Positions 14,910 through 24,594 of a stretch of DNA of 33,689 nucleotides are shown here, one piece after another. Below the pieces are notes generated by a model that was not told the origin of the DNA, made no database searches, and saw nothing but the letters and a program-made list of their open reading frames with translations. Position numbers and translations under genes: made by a program. The stretch's first letter is position 1; every line of letters begins with the position of its first letter. The stretch is taken from contig JAZPZS010000035.1 in assembly GCA_045544835.1 (NCBI GenBank), positions 1 through 33,689 on the forward strand. The letters are read 5' to 3'. Source of the DNA: UBA1189 sp045544835. Lineage in GTDB: Bacteria; Bacteroidota; Bacteroidia; Bacteroidales; Bacteroidaceae.

Positions 14910-17627
14910 ATGAAAAACAATCAGAAAACACACCATCTCAGGTGGAGGCTATTAGTGCCTGTGCTGGCATCAATAATGCTATGCACGTCCTGTCGGGAAG
15001 ATTATTATTTCGACGAACAGGAGCCAACATGGCTGGGAGAGAGCATTTACGACTTCCTTGTCGAAGAGGGTAAGTACACCTACTATGTCAAGTTGATTGA
15101 TGAATTGGGCCAGACACCTGTCCTTTCCCGAACAGGTAGTAAGACTCTCTTTGTAGTCGATGACAGTACCTTCAACGAGTTCTTTAGGGCCAATGAGTGG
15201 GGAGTTACGCATTATGACTCCTTGTCGATGCAACAGAAATCACAAATTTTCTATTCGTCGATGCTCAACAATGTATTCTTTGCTGAGATGTTGGGTGATG
15301 CTCCTGGCCCAACTCCGGGTATGACAGTTCGCCGCGTGTCAGCTACTGACGTTGGGTATGACTTGAAATCGGTTGCAACATATCCATATCCTAGCTCCTA
15401 TTATTGGAATGATATGCCAGGCAATGCCCTACTTTTACGCGACAATACGCCTGCTCCTATGGTCGTGTTTGCAAACAGCTACCTAAATTTTAATACGATG
15501 AAGGGTAGTGACTATGCGTTCATTACCAATCAGCCGGCGAGCTATGAATACAGCAAGACCGATGTGTTTGTTAATGGTGTGCGCATAGCTGAGTCGAACA
15601 TGAAATGTAAGAATGGTGTAGTGCATCGTCTGGAGAAGTTGGTGATACCTCTTTCCAATATGGCGGAAATCATTAGTACCAATGCCTCTACTACGGAGTT
15701 CAGCCATCTGCTCAATCGCTTTTCGGCTCCCTACCTCAGCGAGTCGGCCACTCAAAAGTATGGCAACGGTGCTCCGGTCTATGTGAAGAAATACTTTGCT
15801 GAGCGTGGACATTCGTTGGGCTTGGACAATTATGTATGGGCAAAAGGTACATCAAACGCTCCTTTCATGACTACTCCTACTGACTCTACGGTGGCTACGG
15901 GACTTAAGTTTGATCCGGGTTGGAATACCTTTACCTCTACGAACGAGAAGGGAATGAATGAGGATATGGGTGCCATCTTCGTACCTACAGATAGTGTAAT
16001 GGAGGTGTATTGGAATACTGGTCTTGGCGCGTTTCTCAGAAGAGAATACGGGACATGGGATAACGTTCCCGACCGTGTAGTTGTGGACCTGCTCAACAAC
16101 CACATGAAGTCTTCTTTTACGGGTGCTGTACCAAGCAAGTTTGAGCAAATTAAGAACGATGCTCAGATAGATATGGGCGTGAAGCAGGAGGATGTGGTAG
16201 GTACCATTTTGGGATGCAATGGTGTGGTGTACCTTACCAATACCGTATATTCACCTGTGTCGTACCGAGCGGTGACTGCACCTACGCTAGTCAACGATAA
16301 CATGAGCGTTATCACTTGGGCCATGGAGGAATATGGGTTCCTTGCTTATCTCCACTCCATGGACTCGTACTATAGTTTCATTCTTCCCACCGATGAGGCT
16401 TTCGAACGTTATCTTGATCCCTTGTCTGTAGCGAAAGGGAAACCGGAATATTGGTCGTTCAAATACAATAAGACGAGAGACTGGATTGAGGCTGATGTGA
16501 CTGATAGCACAGGAGCAGTTATTTCTACCATTCAAGGGTCATGGAGTTATGATAATAATGGGAAGAAGACATATTCGTCCGACTATTATGTGATACAAGA
16601 CCGTTTGGAAGACATTATCGATCAACACATCATTGTTGATAGTATCACAGAGATTGTAAACGGAAAGTACTATTACCAAACCAAGGGTAACGGCACCATC
16701 AAGGTGCAGCCCTATCAAGGTGATGGATATAGTCTTTATGGCGGTTATCAGTTGGAGGTTGGAGTGCCTGTCAATGTTGAAAAGGATGACATCAATGAAT
16801 ACTTGCCTAGGATTGATGCTGCTGGTAAGAACACGGGAGGTAACGGTATCACGTATATTGTGTCAGATTTGACGCAGACATCATTGAAATCGGTATATGC
16901 CGCAATGGAAGAGCAGGCTGCTGATGAGAGTTCTCCGTTCTATAAATTCTTCGGTCTGATGGCGGATGCCAATGTGTTCTATGAAGATAAGGATTATGTA
17001 TCGTATGGTTACACTGTGGACATCTTCAATACTTATCACTACACCATCTATGTTCCCTCCAATGAAGCTGTAGATAGTGCTATTAATGCAGGACTACCCA
17101 CATTGGAACAGGCTCAGGCATATATAGACTCACTTAACCGTGCTAATCCTGGAAATGCATTCGATGAGGAAGCTTATCTTGATTCTATCCGTGACATCCT
17201 TCATGACTTTGTCTGCTATCATATTCACGATAACTCGGTATACGTAGGTGGAGGTGATGTGGGTACTGGCACAGGGGAGGGACGTAGCTTCCAGACTGGA
17301 GCAATGGATATGGCAACCAATGCCTTCCGTCGTGTTTCGGTTAAGGCTACTAACTCTTCGCTTACGGTGACTGATGCCGCGGGACAGGAACATAATGTGG
17401 TGGTAGACCCGCAACAGGAGGGGGTATCCTATAATATCATGACTCGTGACTATCTTTTCAATAGTGCTGACCTCACGACGGCGACGCAGATAGAAACTTC
17501 ATCATTTGCCGTGGTGCATACTATTGATGGAGATGTGCCGTTGCTTTACAGTAATGCGCAGTTGAAGAATTATAAAGAACAGGTAGAACGCATGAAGAAG
17601 ACGCTCGATAAATCTACTAACGAATAA
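14910..17627 (+). CDS. FAS1 (fasciclin) domain surface lipoprotein A
   Basis: The 905-residue protein has a lipoprotein signal ending LCTSC (Cys at 28), followed by REDYYFDEQEP, an acidic stretch like the Bacteroidetes surface-export signal. I count about four FAS1-like units from recurring TxFVVDDSTFNEFF, IFVPTDSVMEVY, FILPTDEAFERY and TIYVPSNEAVDSA blocks, each followed by a GVVHxL or GVVYL-type strand (about residues 38-250, 330-460, 465-640, 650-880). FAS1 domains usually mediate adhesion or ligand binding. It is the first gene of the seven-gene operon. Its TAA overlaps the next ATG by one base (TAATG), implying translational coupling to SusC. The ligand is unknown. A glycan-binding role is inferred from context. 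Confidence 0.8.
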   Translation: MKNNQKTHHLRWRLLVPVLASIMLCTSCREDYYFDEQEPTWLGESIYDFLVEEGKYTYYVKLIDELGQTPVLSRTGSKTLFVVDDSTFNEFFRANEWGVTHYDSLSMQQKSQIFYSSMLNNVFFAEMLGDAPGPTPGMTVRRVSATDVGYDLKSVATYPYPSSYYWNDMPGNALLLRDNTPAPMVVFANSYLNFNTMKGSDYAFITNQPASYEYSKTDVFVNGVRIAESNMKCKNGVVHRLEKLVIPLSNMAEIISTNASTTEFSHLLNRFSAPYLSESATQKYGNGAPVYVKKYFAERGHSLGLDNYVWAKGTSNAPFMTTPTDSTVATGLKFDPGWNTFTSTNEKGMNEDMGAIFVPTDSVMEVYWNTGLGAFLRREYGTWDNVPDRVVVDLLNNHMKSSFTGAVPSKFEQIKNDAQIDMGVKQEDVVGTILGCNGVVYLTNTVYSPVSYRAVTAPTLVNDNMSVITWAMEEYGFLAYLHSMDSYYSFILPTDEAFERYLDPLSVAKGKPEYWSFKYNKTRDWIEADVTDSTGAVISTIQGSWSYDNNGKKTYSSDYYVIQDRLEDIIDQHIIVDSITEIVNGKYYYQTKGNGTIKVQPYQGDGYSLYGGYQLEVGVPVNVEKDDINEYLPRIDAAGKNTGGNGITYIVSDLTQTSLKSVYAAMEEQAADESSPFYKFFGLMADANVFYEDKDYVSYGYTVDIFNTYHYTIYVPSNEAVDSAINAGLPTLEQAQAYIDSLNRANPGNAFDEEAYLDSIRDILHDFVCYHIHDNSVYVGGGDVGTGTGEGRSFQTGAMDMATNAFRRVSVKATNSSLTVTDAAGQEHNVVVDPQQEGVSYNIMTRDYLFNSADLTTATQIETSSFAVVHTIDGDVPLLYSNAQLKNYKEQVERMKKTLDKSTNE

Positions 17628-20600
17628 TGGCTATGAGAAACAGAATATATATATTGCTCGCAATGCTTTGCGTGGGCATATCGTCAGCATATGCTCAGGT
17701 AATCATCTCCGGAACTGTGGCCGACGCCATAGAACCATTGATGATGGTAAACATCGTGGAGGTGGATGAATCCGGACGTTTCATTGAGGCTACTACAACC
17801 GACATGAACGGTAATTTCTCCATGCGTGTGAAGAATACAAAAGACAAGCTGCAGATTTCTTATATTGGCTATCGCACCGAACTGCTTCCAATTGGAGACC
17901 GCAGAGTCTTTAATATCGTGATGAAAGACGAGAATCAGATTCAGGAAGTCGTCATCAAGGCACAGGTGAAGCGAAATGCCGGAGGTCTTGATATCCCCGA
18001 ACGTGAGATGTCAATCTCAGCGCAGAGTATCAAGATGTCTGAGTTTGAGGGATTGAACTTTACCTCTGTCGATGAGGCCCTGCAGGGACGTATCGCAGGT
18101 CTCGATATCGTAATGAACTCCGGTAACCTCGGTAGTGGTACTACGATGCGTCTGCGCGGTGTGTCATCGATCAATGGTAATGCCGAACCGCTCATCGTAG
18201 TCGATGGTAACGTGTTCGAGTCGACAGGTAACGATGACTTCGACTACACTAGTGCTGATGAGGAGAAGTTTGCTGAGCTTCTTTGTGTCAATCCCGAAGA
18301 CATTGAGTCGATCGATGTGCTCAAGGATGCTGCCGCTACTGCTGTATGGGGATCTCAGGGTGCCAATGGTGTGATTATGATTAAGACCAAGCGTGGTACA
18401 CGTGGTCCTACCCGTATCGGCTATTCGTATGGCTTGAATGTTACCTATCAACCCGATGGCATACGCATGCTTAATGGTGATGACTATACCATGTTCATGA
18501 AGGAGGCATACTTCAACCCTAAGCTCAACGACGAAGCTGCCAATATCAACGAATTCAACTATCTCCCTTCGTTCTCGGAGTATCACATGTTCAATAACAA
18601 CACCGACTGGGTAGATGCCGTGAAGCAGATAGGTATGAAGCATTCTCATTCATTGTCTCTGACCGGTGGTGGGGAGAAGGCGACCTTCCGTGTGTCAGGT
18701 GCCTATGATACGGAACAGGGTTCTATCATTGCACAGCGTTTCGACCGTTTCTCTACTCGTGTGAACCTCGACTATTATGTATCGGAACGCATTAAGATCA
18801 AGTCGGACTTCTCGCTTACCTATACTAATAATAATCGTAATTATTCGAATCTTTTGAGTGAGGCCTATTTGAAGATGCCCAATATGGCCATCTATCGAGA
18901 AGATGAAAATGAAGTACCCTCTGATGAATACTACTTTGCTCTACAGACCATGCCAGAGAGCCTCAAGGATCAGCGCAACCGCATTAATCCTATAGCCGAG
19001 GCATATCTCGCAAAGAACAAACAACGTAACTATCGTCTGGATGCCCTGTTCGAGTTGCGCTATAATTTGTTGAGCCCTGATGCCAGCGGGCATCAACTTA
19101 ACTATACGGGGCAGGTTAAGATGGGTGTGTTCAACGATTTTGTCGACAAGTATTACCCTCGCGAACTTTCGACTTTGGGTTGGGCTGACAAGTCGGTCAA
19201 CCGTTCCGACCAGAGCGCCAGCAAGAGCGTGTCGTTCAGCACGAAACACGACTTGGTGTTTACTCCCAAGTTTGATAGCGATGACCATTTTTTCACTACT
19301 TTGGGACGTATGGAGATACATAACGGTGATGGTAGTAACTATGGTACCATATCGTATGGCCTTCCCTCGGGAGACATTACCTCATCCACCGCGCAGGGAC
19401 AGATGGAGAATATGTGGACAAACCAGAGCCAGTGGCGTAGCGTATACTTCACATTCTCTGCTCACTACTCGTATAAGTCTAAGTATATGCTCGATGTATC
19501 AGCCCGTGCTGATGGTAGCACCAAGTTTGGTCCCGACAAGCGTTGGGGTGTGTTCCCTGCCATCTCTGGACGTTGGAACATTATCGATGAACCTTGGATG
19601 GAGTGGGCTAGAGACAAAATGAAGATGAGCATGCTCTCCTTCCGCCCAGGATGGGGACAGAGTGGTAGAGCACCGGGTGCTGAATATTTGCACTTCAGTA
19701 AATATTCGGGGGTAGACCCTTATGGTGATTTGTCAGCCACTGCGCCCAATAATATTCGATTGACCGACCTCCAGTGGGAGACCAAGACTACATGGAACTT
19801 GGGTTCCGACTTTGGTTTCTTCGATGACAAACTCACTATGGATGTCAATATCTACTCGGCCCTTACTGAGAACCTCTTGATGAATAATGTACGCATCCCT
19901 TCATCAACAGGATTTAGCCACCTCTCATCAAAGAATGTGGGTAGCATGCTCAATCAAGGTTGGGAACTCAATATCTATGGTAACAAGTGTGTAAAGGTCG
20001 GTGACTTTTCGGCTGGATTTAACCTGACATTGGGTAACAACGTCAATCAGATTGTAGATATGGACGAGACTGTATTGGCCAGTCTTAACAGCGACTTCAA
20101 CTATGCAAATGGTTCATACTTGACTCGTATACAGGTTGCTAATGCTTTTGGCTCTATCTATGGTTTCCGTTACAAAGGTGTATATCAGTATTCTGAGTAT
20201 TCGGAAAAGGAGGAGAAGGGTGTGAGTGGCCCCAATGCTCCTGTAGCACGTAATGCCGAGGGGAAAGTGATGACCGATGAAAAAGGTGACCCACTGCCGA
20301 TGATGTTCGACTATGGTGGTGTGAATTATGAGTTCCAGGGCGGTGATGCCATCTATGAGGATGTCAACCATGATGGTAATATCAACGAGCTCGACATCGT
20401 CTATTTAGGCAACTGTAACCCTTTGGTAACCGGTGGATTCGGACTTCGCTTCTACTACAAGCGTTGGTCTATGAACATGCAGTTCAATTACCGCTACGGA
20501 AGCATGGTGCTTAATAGAGCAAAGATAAACACAGAGAATATGTACGACAACAACAACCAAAGTTTCGCCGTAAACTGGCGTTGGCGTACCGAGGGTGATG

Positions 20601-20908
20601 ATACCAAGATTCCTCGTGCATTGCATAATTATGGATATAATTTCTTGGGTAGCGACCGTTTTGTGGAGGATGGTTCATTCTGCCGTCTTAACTACTTGCA
20701 GGTTAGTTATAATCTCGACCCAGAGTTGGCTAAGCGATGGGGTATCATGAACGCTATGATTTCTGTGTCGGCCAACAACCTGTTCAACTGGACCCGTTAT
20801 TCGGGTGTAGACCCAGAGGTGGGCTATGGTGGCTATGGCTTGAGTGAAGACAGTTCCAAGACTCCACGTTCCAAGTATTTCACATGTCGTCTTAATGTAA
20901 CATTCTAA
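17627..20908 (+). CDS. susC: SusC-like TonB-dependent outer-membrane transporter 1
   Basis: The 1093-residue protein has a signal peptide (MAMRNRIYILLAMLCVGISS.., alternative start at Met3), a carboxypeptidase-like regulatory domain (about 26-108, IISGTVADAIEPLMMVNIVE..), a plug domain (about 125-255) with LQGRIAGLDIVMNSGNLGSG, MRLRGVSSINGNAEPLIVVDG and NGVIMIKTKRG, and a long beta-barrel ending in TCRLNVTF with the aromatic C-terminus needed for barrel assembly. It should carry oligosaccharides across the outer membrane with energy from TonB, capped by the SusD protein encoded 7 bp downstream. The upstream FAS1 gene is translationally coupled. Substrate is inferred as pectic oligosaccharide from neighbours. 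Specificity cannot be read directly. Confidence 0.94.
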   Translation: MAMRNRIYILLAMLCVGISSAYAQVIISGTVADAIEPLMMVNIVEVDESGRFIEATTTDMNGNFSMRVKNTKDKLQISYIGYRTELLPIGDRRVFNIVMKDENQIQEVVIKAQVKRNAGGLDIPEREMSISAQSIKMSEFEGLNFTSVDEALQGRIAGLDIVMNSGNLGSGTTMRLRGVSSINGNAEPLIVVDGNVFESTGNDDFDYTSADEEKFAELLCVNPEDIESIDVLKDAAATAVWGSQGANGVIMIKTKRGTRGPTRIGYSYGLNVTYQPDGIRMLNGDDYTMFMKEAYFNPKLNDEAANINEFNYLPSFSEYHMFNNNTDWVDAVKQIGMKHSHSLSLTGGGEKATFRVSGAYDTEQGSIIAQRFDRFSTRVNLDYYVSERIKIKSDFSLTYTNNNRNYSNLLSEAYLKMPNMAIYREDENEVPSDEYYFALQTMPESLKDQRNRINPIAEAYLAKNKQRNYRLDALFELRYNLLSPDASGHQLNYTGQVKMGVFNDFVDKYYPRELSTLGWADKSVNRSDQSASKSVSFSTKHDLVFTPKFDSDDHFFTTLGRMEIHNGDGSNYGTISYGLPSGDITSSTAQGQMENMWTNQSQWRSVYFTFSAHYSYKSKYMLDVSARADGSTKFGPDKRWGVFPAISGRWNIIDEPWMEWARDKMKMSMLSFRPGWGQSGRAPGAEYLHFSKYSGVDPYGDLSATAPNNIRLTDLQWETKTTWNLGSDFGFFDDKLTMDVNIYSALTENLLMNNVRIPSSTGFSHLSSKNVGSMLNQGWELNIYGNKCVKVGDFSAGFNLTLGNNVNQIVDMDETVLASLNSDFNYANGSYLTRIQVANAFGSIYGFRYKGVYQYSEYSEKEEKGVSGPNAPVARNAEGKVMTDEKGDPLPMMFDYGGVNYEFQGGDAIYEDVNHDGNINELDIVYLGNCNPLVTGGFGLRFYYKRWSMNMQFNYRYGSMVLNRAKINTENMYDNNNQSFAVNWRWRTEGDDTKIPRALHNYGYNFLGSDRFVEDGSFCRLNYLQVSYNLDPELAKRWGIMNAMISVSANNLFNWTRYSGVDPEVGYGGYGLSEDSSKTPRSKYFTCRLNVTF

Positions 20909-20915
20909 TCGTACT

Positions 20916-22568
20916 ATGAAAAGAGTATTGTCAAAAATCAAATATATCGTGGCGCTACCCTGCATGGTGATGATGATGTCATCGTGCGAGGATTTCTTGA
21001 ATACCGTGCCACTCAATGAGATTGTATTGGAAAACTTCTGGGAGAATGAGACTGAGGTCAACTCCGTGGTATATTCGTGCTACAGCCGTATGTCACAGGG
21101 AGATTTCCTTACCCGTCTGTTGCTCTGGGGTGAACTTCGCTCCGACAATGTGGTAGAGGGAAATATTACAGGAGATATACCATATGTCAACAACGATCAG
21201 TTGATCAAGATGCTGGAGGGGAATATTCGTCCCAACTACTACATTGCCGATTGGTCTAGTTTTTATCAAGTAATCAACCGCTGCAATACAGTATTGCACT
21301 ATGCACCTCAGGTGTTGGATCGTGATCCCGAGTTCAAGCATTCAGAGTGGTTGGCCATTGAGGCAGAGATGTTGACCTTGCGCTCACTATGCTACTTTTA
21401 CCTTGTACGTTCGTTCCGCGATATTCCTTTAGTATTGGAACCTACCCTTGATGACTCCAAACCTTTTGTTATGGCTGCCGCTGATCCCGACTCCGTGCTC
21501 AACCAGATTGTAGAGGACCTGAAAAAGGCGGAAGTGAATGCTGTAGTGGAATATCCTGAGGCCAATAGCATATATTCCTATACCAAGTCACGTGTTACCA
21601 AGCAAGCCGTATGGGCTTTGTTGGCCGATGTGTTGCTCTGGATGGAGCGTTATGACGAATGTGTAGTCTATTGCGAAAAGGTTATTGAGGCCAAAATCGA
21701 AGAGGCTGAGGAGGAATCCATGATTTATGACGGGAAATATCCATTATTGGGTAACCAGAGATCAAATTCCTCAACCAATATACATAACGCGTACAATCAG
21801 ATTTTCGGTTCAGGGTTCTCGTTTGAGAGCATCTTTGAGATGCCTTTCGGTTATAACTACGATAAAGACCGTGATGCGCTCCGTAGCTATTATGGGTCTG
21901 TAGATGTGCCTATCGGGTGTTTTACAGCAGCAACATTTTTGGCTGAAGGGGCTGCGGAAGGTAATGAATATTTCAAGCCTACGGATGTACGTGCTGTCGA
22001 AGGGTTTGATGTGGATGCAAGCAACGTGTTCCCCATACACAAATATGTTGCTTCAGTGATAACTGATAATGATGAAGTAGGTTACTCTGTCAATCGCTAT
22101 TTCAATTGGATTTTCTATCGCTTGACCGATGTTATGCTGATGGAGGCTGAGGCAAGAGTGGAACGTAACGATAGTGCGGCCAATGACTTGCGTGAGGCTT
22201 TCAATTTGACGGCTGCGGTCTATCACCGTGCCAACATACAAGGCGATGTTAAGGATACGCTTCAGTTTGGTGCTTACAGCTCGCAAGATGCATTGCGTAG
22301 TTTCGTGTTGGAGGAGCGTCAGCGTGAACTGATGTTTGAGGGAAAGCGTTGGTTCGACCTAGTGCGTAAGGCACGCCGTGAGGGAAACAATAGTGCAATG
22401 CTCGATTTGGCAACTCGCAAGTACACCAATCCTGGTTCGGTGAAGAGTAAATGGATAAAGCCCGATATGCTCTATCTGCCCATTCATGAGGATGAATTGA
22501 AGGTCAATACGCTGCTGAAGCAGAATCCGGAATACAAGTCCGATGAAACTATAACCACTGCAAAATAA
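20916..22568 (+). CDS. susD: SusD/RagB-family substrate-binding lipoprotein 1
   Basis: The 550-residue protein has a lipoprotein signal with the lipobox MMSSC and an acidic CEDFL start, as in surface-exposed SusD proteins. It has the family features YSCYSRM..NNDQL, helical TPR-like segments (for example LTLRSLCYFYLVRSFRDIPL near 150-170), and the C-terminal RELMFEGKRWFDLVRKARRE near residue 469 with DMLYLPIHEDEL close to the end. It forms the lid on SusC 1 and binds the incoming glycan. It lies 7 bp after susC and 8 bp before the next FAS1 gene. Confidence 0.94.
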   Translation: MKRVLSKIKYIVALPCMVMMMSSCEDFLNTVPLNEIVLENFWENETEVNSVVYSCYSRMSQGDFLTRLLLWGELRSDNVVEGNITGDIPYVNNDQLIKMLEGNIRPNYYIADWSSFYQVINRCNTVLHYAPQVLDRDPEFKHSEWLAIEAEMLTLRSLCYFYLVRSFRDIPLVLEPTLDDSKPFVMAAADPDSVLNQIVEDLKKAEVNAVVEYPEANSIYSYTKSRVTKQAVWALLADVLLWMERYDECVVYCEKVIEAKIEEAEEESMIYDGKYPLLGNQRSNSSTNIHNAYNQIFGSGFSFESIFEMPFGYNYDKDRDALRSYYGSVDVPIGCFTAATFLAEGAAEGNEYFKPTDVRAVEGFDVDASNVFPIHKYVASVITDNDEVGYSVNRYFNWIFYRLTDVMLMEAEARVERNDSAANDLREAFNLTAAVYHRANIQGDVKDTLQFGAYSSQDALRSFVLEERQRELMFEGKRWFDLVRKARREGNNSAMLDLATRKYTNPGSVKSKWIKPDMLYLPIHEDELKVNTLLKQNPEYKSDETITTAK

Positions 22569-22576
22569 TTACCGAT

Positions 22577-24571
22577 ATGAAAAAGAATTCGTTTGCAATA
22601 TGTCTCTGTTCTCTTCTGATGCTCGGCATGAGCAGCTGCGTGGAGGAGTTGAAGACAGAGAACTTCTATACATTTACGGGAGAGACTATTACCGATTATT
22701 TGGAGAATCGCGACTCACTTTCCTTGTTTGCCGAGATTCTGAAGCGTTCATCTGACCCCTGCATGAGTGACCTACTTGATGCGTACGGACAGTATACCTG
22801 TTTCGCTCCGCATAATGATGCGGTCAACGCCTTTTTGGCTGAGCGTGGATTGACTAGTATTGACGATCTTGAAGTAGAAACATGCGATACCATAGCTAGA
22901 AGTCATGTCATTAAAGTCGAGTACTTCACTGCTGATATGCCTGAAGGTGTGTTGGGTCGTCCCAATATGAGTGACCGTTACATTCAGGTACGAATAGATT
23001 CTGTGACCAGTGACTTCTATGTGAACAAGAATGCACGGATTGATCGGTACGATGAGGATGTGGAGAATGGTGTAGTTCATGTGATTGACCGTGTGTTGGA
23101 GTTCTCTACCACTTCATTGACGGATATGATGAAGCTGGATGATCGTCTTTCCTTGTTCTGTAAAGCTATGGAGATGACAGGATTTGATGAGCAGCTTCAA
23201 GCCTACATCGATTTGGACTTCGAAAAGGTTAAGCGTGAGGATGGCTTGGCCGGATTCGGTGATAGACGCTCTGAAGACAATGGTAAGCCCGAGACATTCC
23301 CTGTGCTCTATCCGATGAGTCGCTACCTTGGTTATACGGGTTTTGTTGAAACCAACGAGGTCTTGGCTAAGGCTGGGGTTGATACTACGTCAATCGATGG
23401 CTTGATTAAGTATGCCAAGATTATATATGAGGCTTCTTTTGAGGAGGATAAAGGTGCGTATGGAGAGGAGGAATACACCAATCCCAAGCATCCGCTCTAT
23501 CGTTTTGTGGCTTATCACTTCCTTAATAGACGTATCTATACGGATAAGATGACGACTTATAATCATTTCCCTCAGAATACGCACGATGCTTTTGACTTTT
23601 ACGAGACGATGTGTGAGGGTACTATCCTAAAGGCCTCTAGAGGTGATAAAACTAAAGGACAAACACGTCTCAACCGTCGTTTCGGTTTGAGCCATGGCCT
23701 CAATTACGATATAGAGGGCGTGCCGGTTTCGGAAACAGATGTATACGATGGTAACAATGGTGTGTATTATCTGATTAGTGAACCGTTGGTATACAGTACA
23801 AAAGTAAAGAATGTGGTACTGAATGACCGTATGCGCTTTGATGCTGGTACACTGATGCCGGAGTTGGCAACAAACAACATTTTTAGAAATGGTGATGGAA
23901 GCAGCAATGAGGCTACTCGAGGGCATGCTTATCAGATTCCGAACACTCAGGACTATAGTTATGTGGATAATTTGAAGATCTATCAGGACGCCATTGTATA
24001 TTATCAATGTCCTGTAATTGGATTCTGGTGCTGGTATGCCGATGAAATCATAGCAAAAGGTTCGTATGACTTTGCTATCAAGTTGCCACCTGTTCCGGAA
24101 GGAACCTACGAAATTCGCTATGGATACGTGCCCATGGGGCATCGCGGTGTGACACAGGTGTACATTGAAGAGGTGGATGGAAACCGCGTGAAGACCATTC
24201 CGTGCGGTATTCCTATCGACTTGACTGAAGATGGTACAAGTCCGAAGATTGGTTGGGTATCCGACAAGGAAAGTAACGGTAGCAGGAAGGACGAGGAGAC
24301 CATCGTGAAGATTGATAAGGCTATGCATAACCGTGGTTACTTGAAGGGGCCTGAAACACAGACGGAGGGTAGCGGAAAGAGCAATATTGCGCGCGACCAG
24401 TCAAATCACCTCCGTCGTATCGTGGCTACCATGAATCTGGAAAGTGGAAAGAAATATTATATTCGTTTCCGTGCAGTGGATGAGGCTGCCAAGGAGTTTA
24501 TGTTCGACTATCTGGAACTTTGCCCACGTTCGGTATATGACAATAAGAGTTATCGTGAAGATAGGAATTAA
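22577..24571 (+). CDS. FAS1 (fasciclin) domain lipoprotein B with C-terminal beta-rich domain
   Basis: The 664-residue protein has a lipoprotein signal (MKKNSFAICLCSLLMLGMSS then Cys) followed by VEELKTE. The first FAS1 domain (about 36-175) is clear: LSLFAEILKRSS, YTCFAPHNDAVNAFL and GVVHVIDRVLEF. A second, shorter FAS1-like segment follows (about 180-400, ending GVYYLISEPLVY). The last 250 residues form a separate beta-rich region with KGSYDFAIKLPPVPEGTYEI, GYVPMGHRGVTQVYIEEVDG and KEFMFDYLELCP, which looks like a carbohydrate-binding-type sandwich. I do not recognise a named family for it. The gene sits between the first SusC/SusD pair and another FAS1 gene. Confidence 0.75.
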   Translation: MKKNSFAICLCSLLMLGMSSCVEELKTENFYTFTGETITDYLENRDSLSLFAEILKRSSDPCMSDLLDAYGQYTCFAPHNDAVNAFLAERGLTSIDDLEVETCDTIARSHVIKVEYFTADMPEGVLGRPNMSDRYIQVRIDSVTSDFYVNKNARIDRYDEDVENGVVHVIDRVLEFSTTSLTDMMKLDDRLSLFCKAMEMTGFDEQLQAYIDLDFEKVKREDGLAGFGDRRSEDNGKPETFPVLYPMSRYLGYTGFVETNEVLAKAGVDTTSIDGLIKYAKIIYEASFEEDKGAYGEEEYTNPKHPLYRFVAYHFLNRRIYTDKMTTYNHFPQNTHDAFDFYETMCEGTILKASRGDKTKGQTRLNRRFGLSHGLNYDIEGVPVSETDVYDGNNGVYYLISEPLVYSTKVKNVVLNDRMRFDAGTLMPELATNNIFRNGDGSSNEATRGHAYQIPNTQDYSYVDNLKIYQDAIVYYQCPVIGFWCWYADEIIAKGSYDFAIKLPPVPEGTYEIRYGYVPMGHRGVTQVYIEEVDGNRVKTIPCGIPIDLTEDGTSPKIGWVSDKESNGSRKDEETIVKIDKAMHNRGYLKGPETQTEGSGKSNIARDQSNHLRRIVATMNLESGKKYYIRFRAVDEAAKEFMFDYLELCPRSVYDNKSYREDRN

Positions 24572-24594
24572 CAATCAATAGAGCAGGAAAACTT

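Noticed and set aside
23627..24328. 233-residue minus-strand open frame opposite FAS1 lipoprotein B
   Set aside because: Antisense shadow. No start context and no family features.
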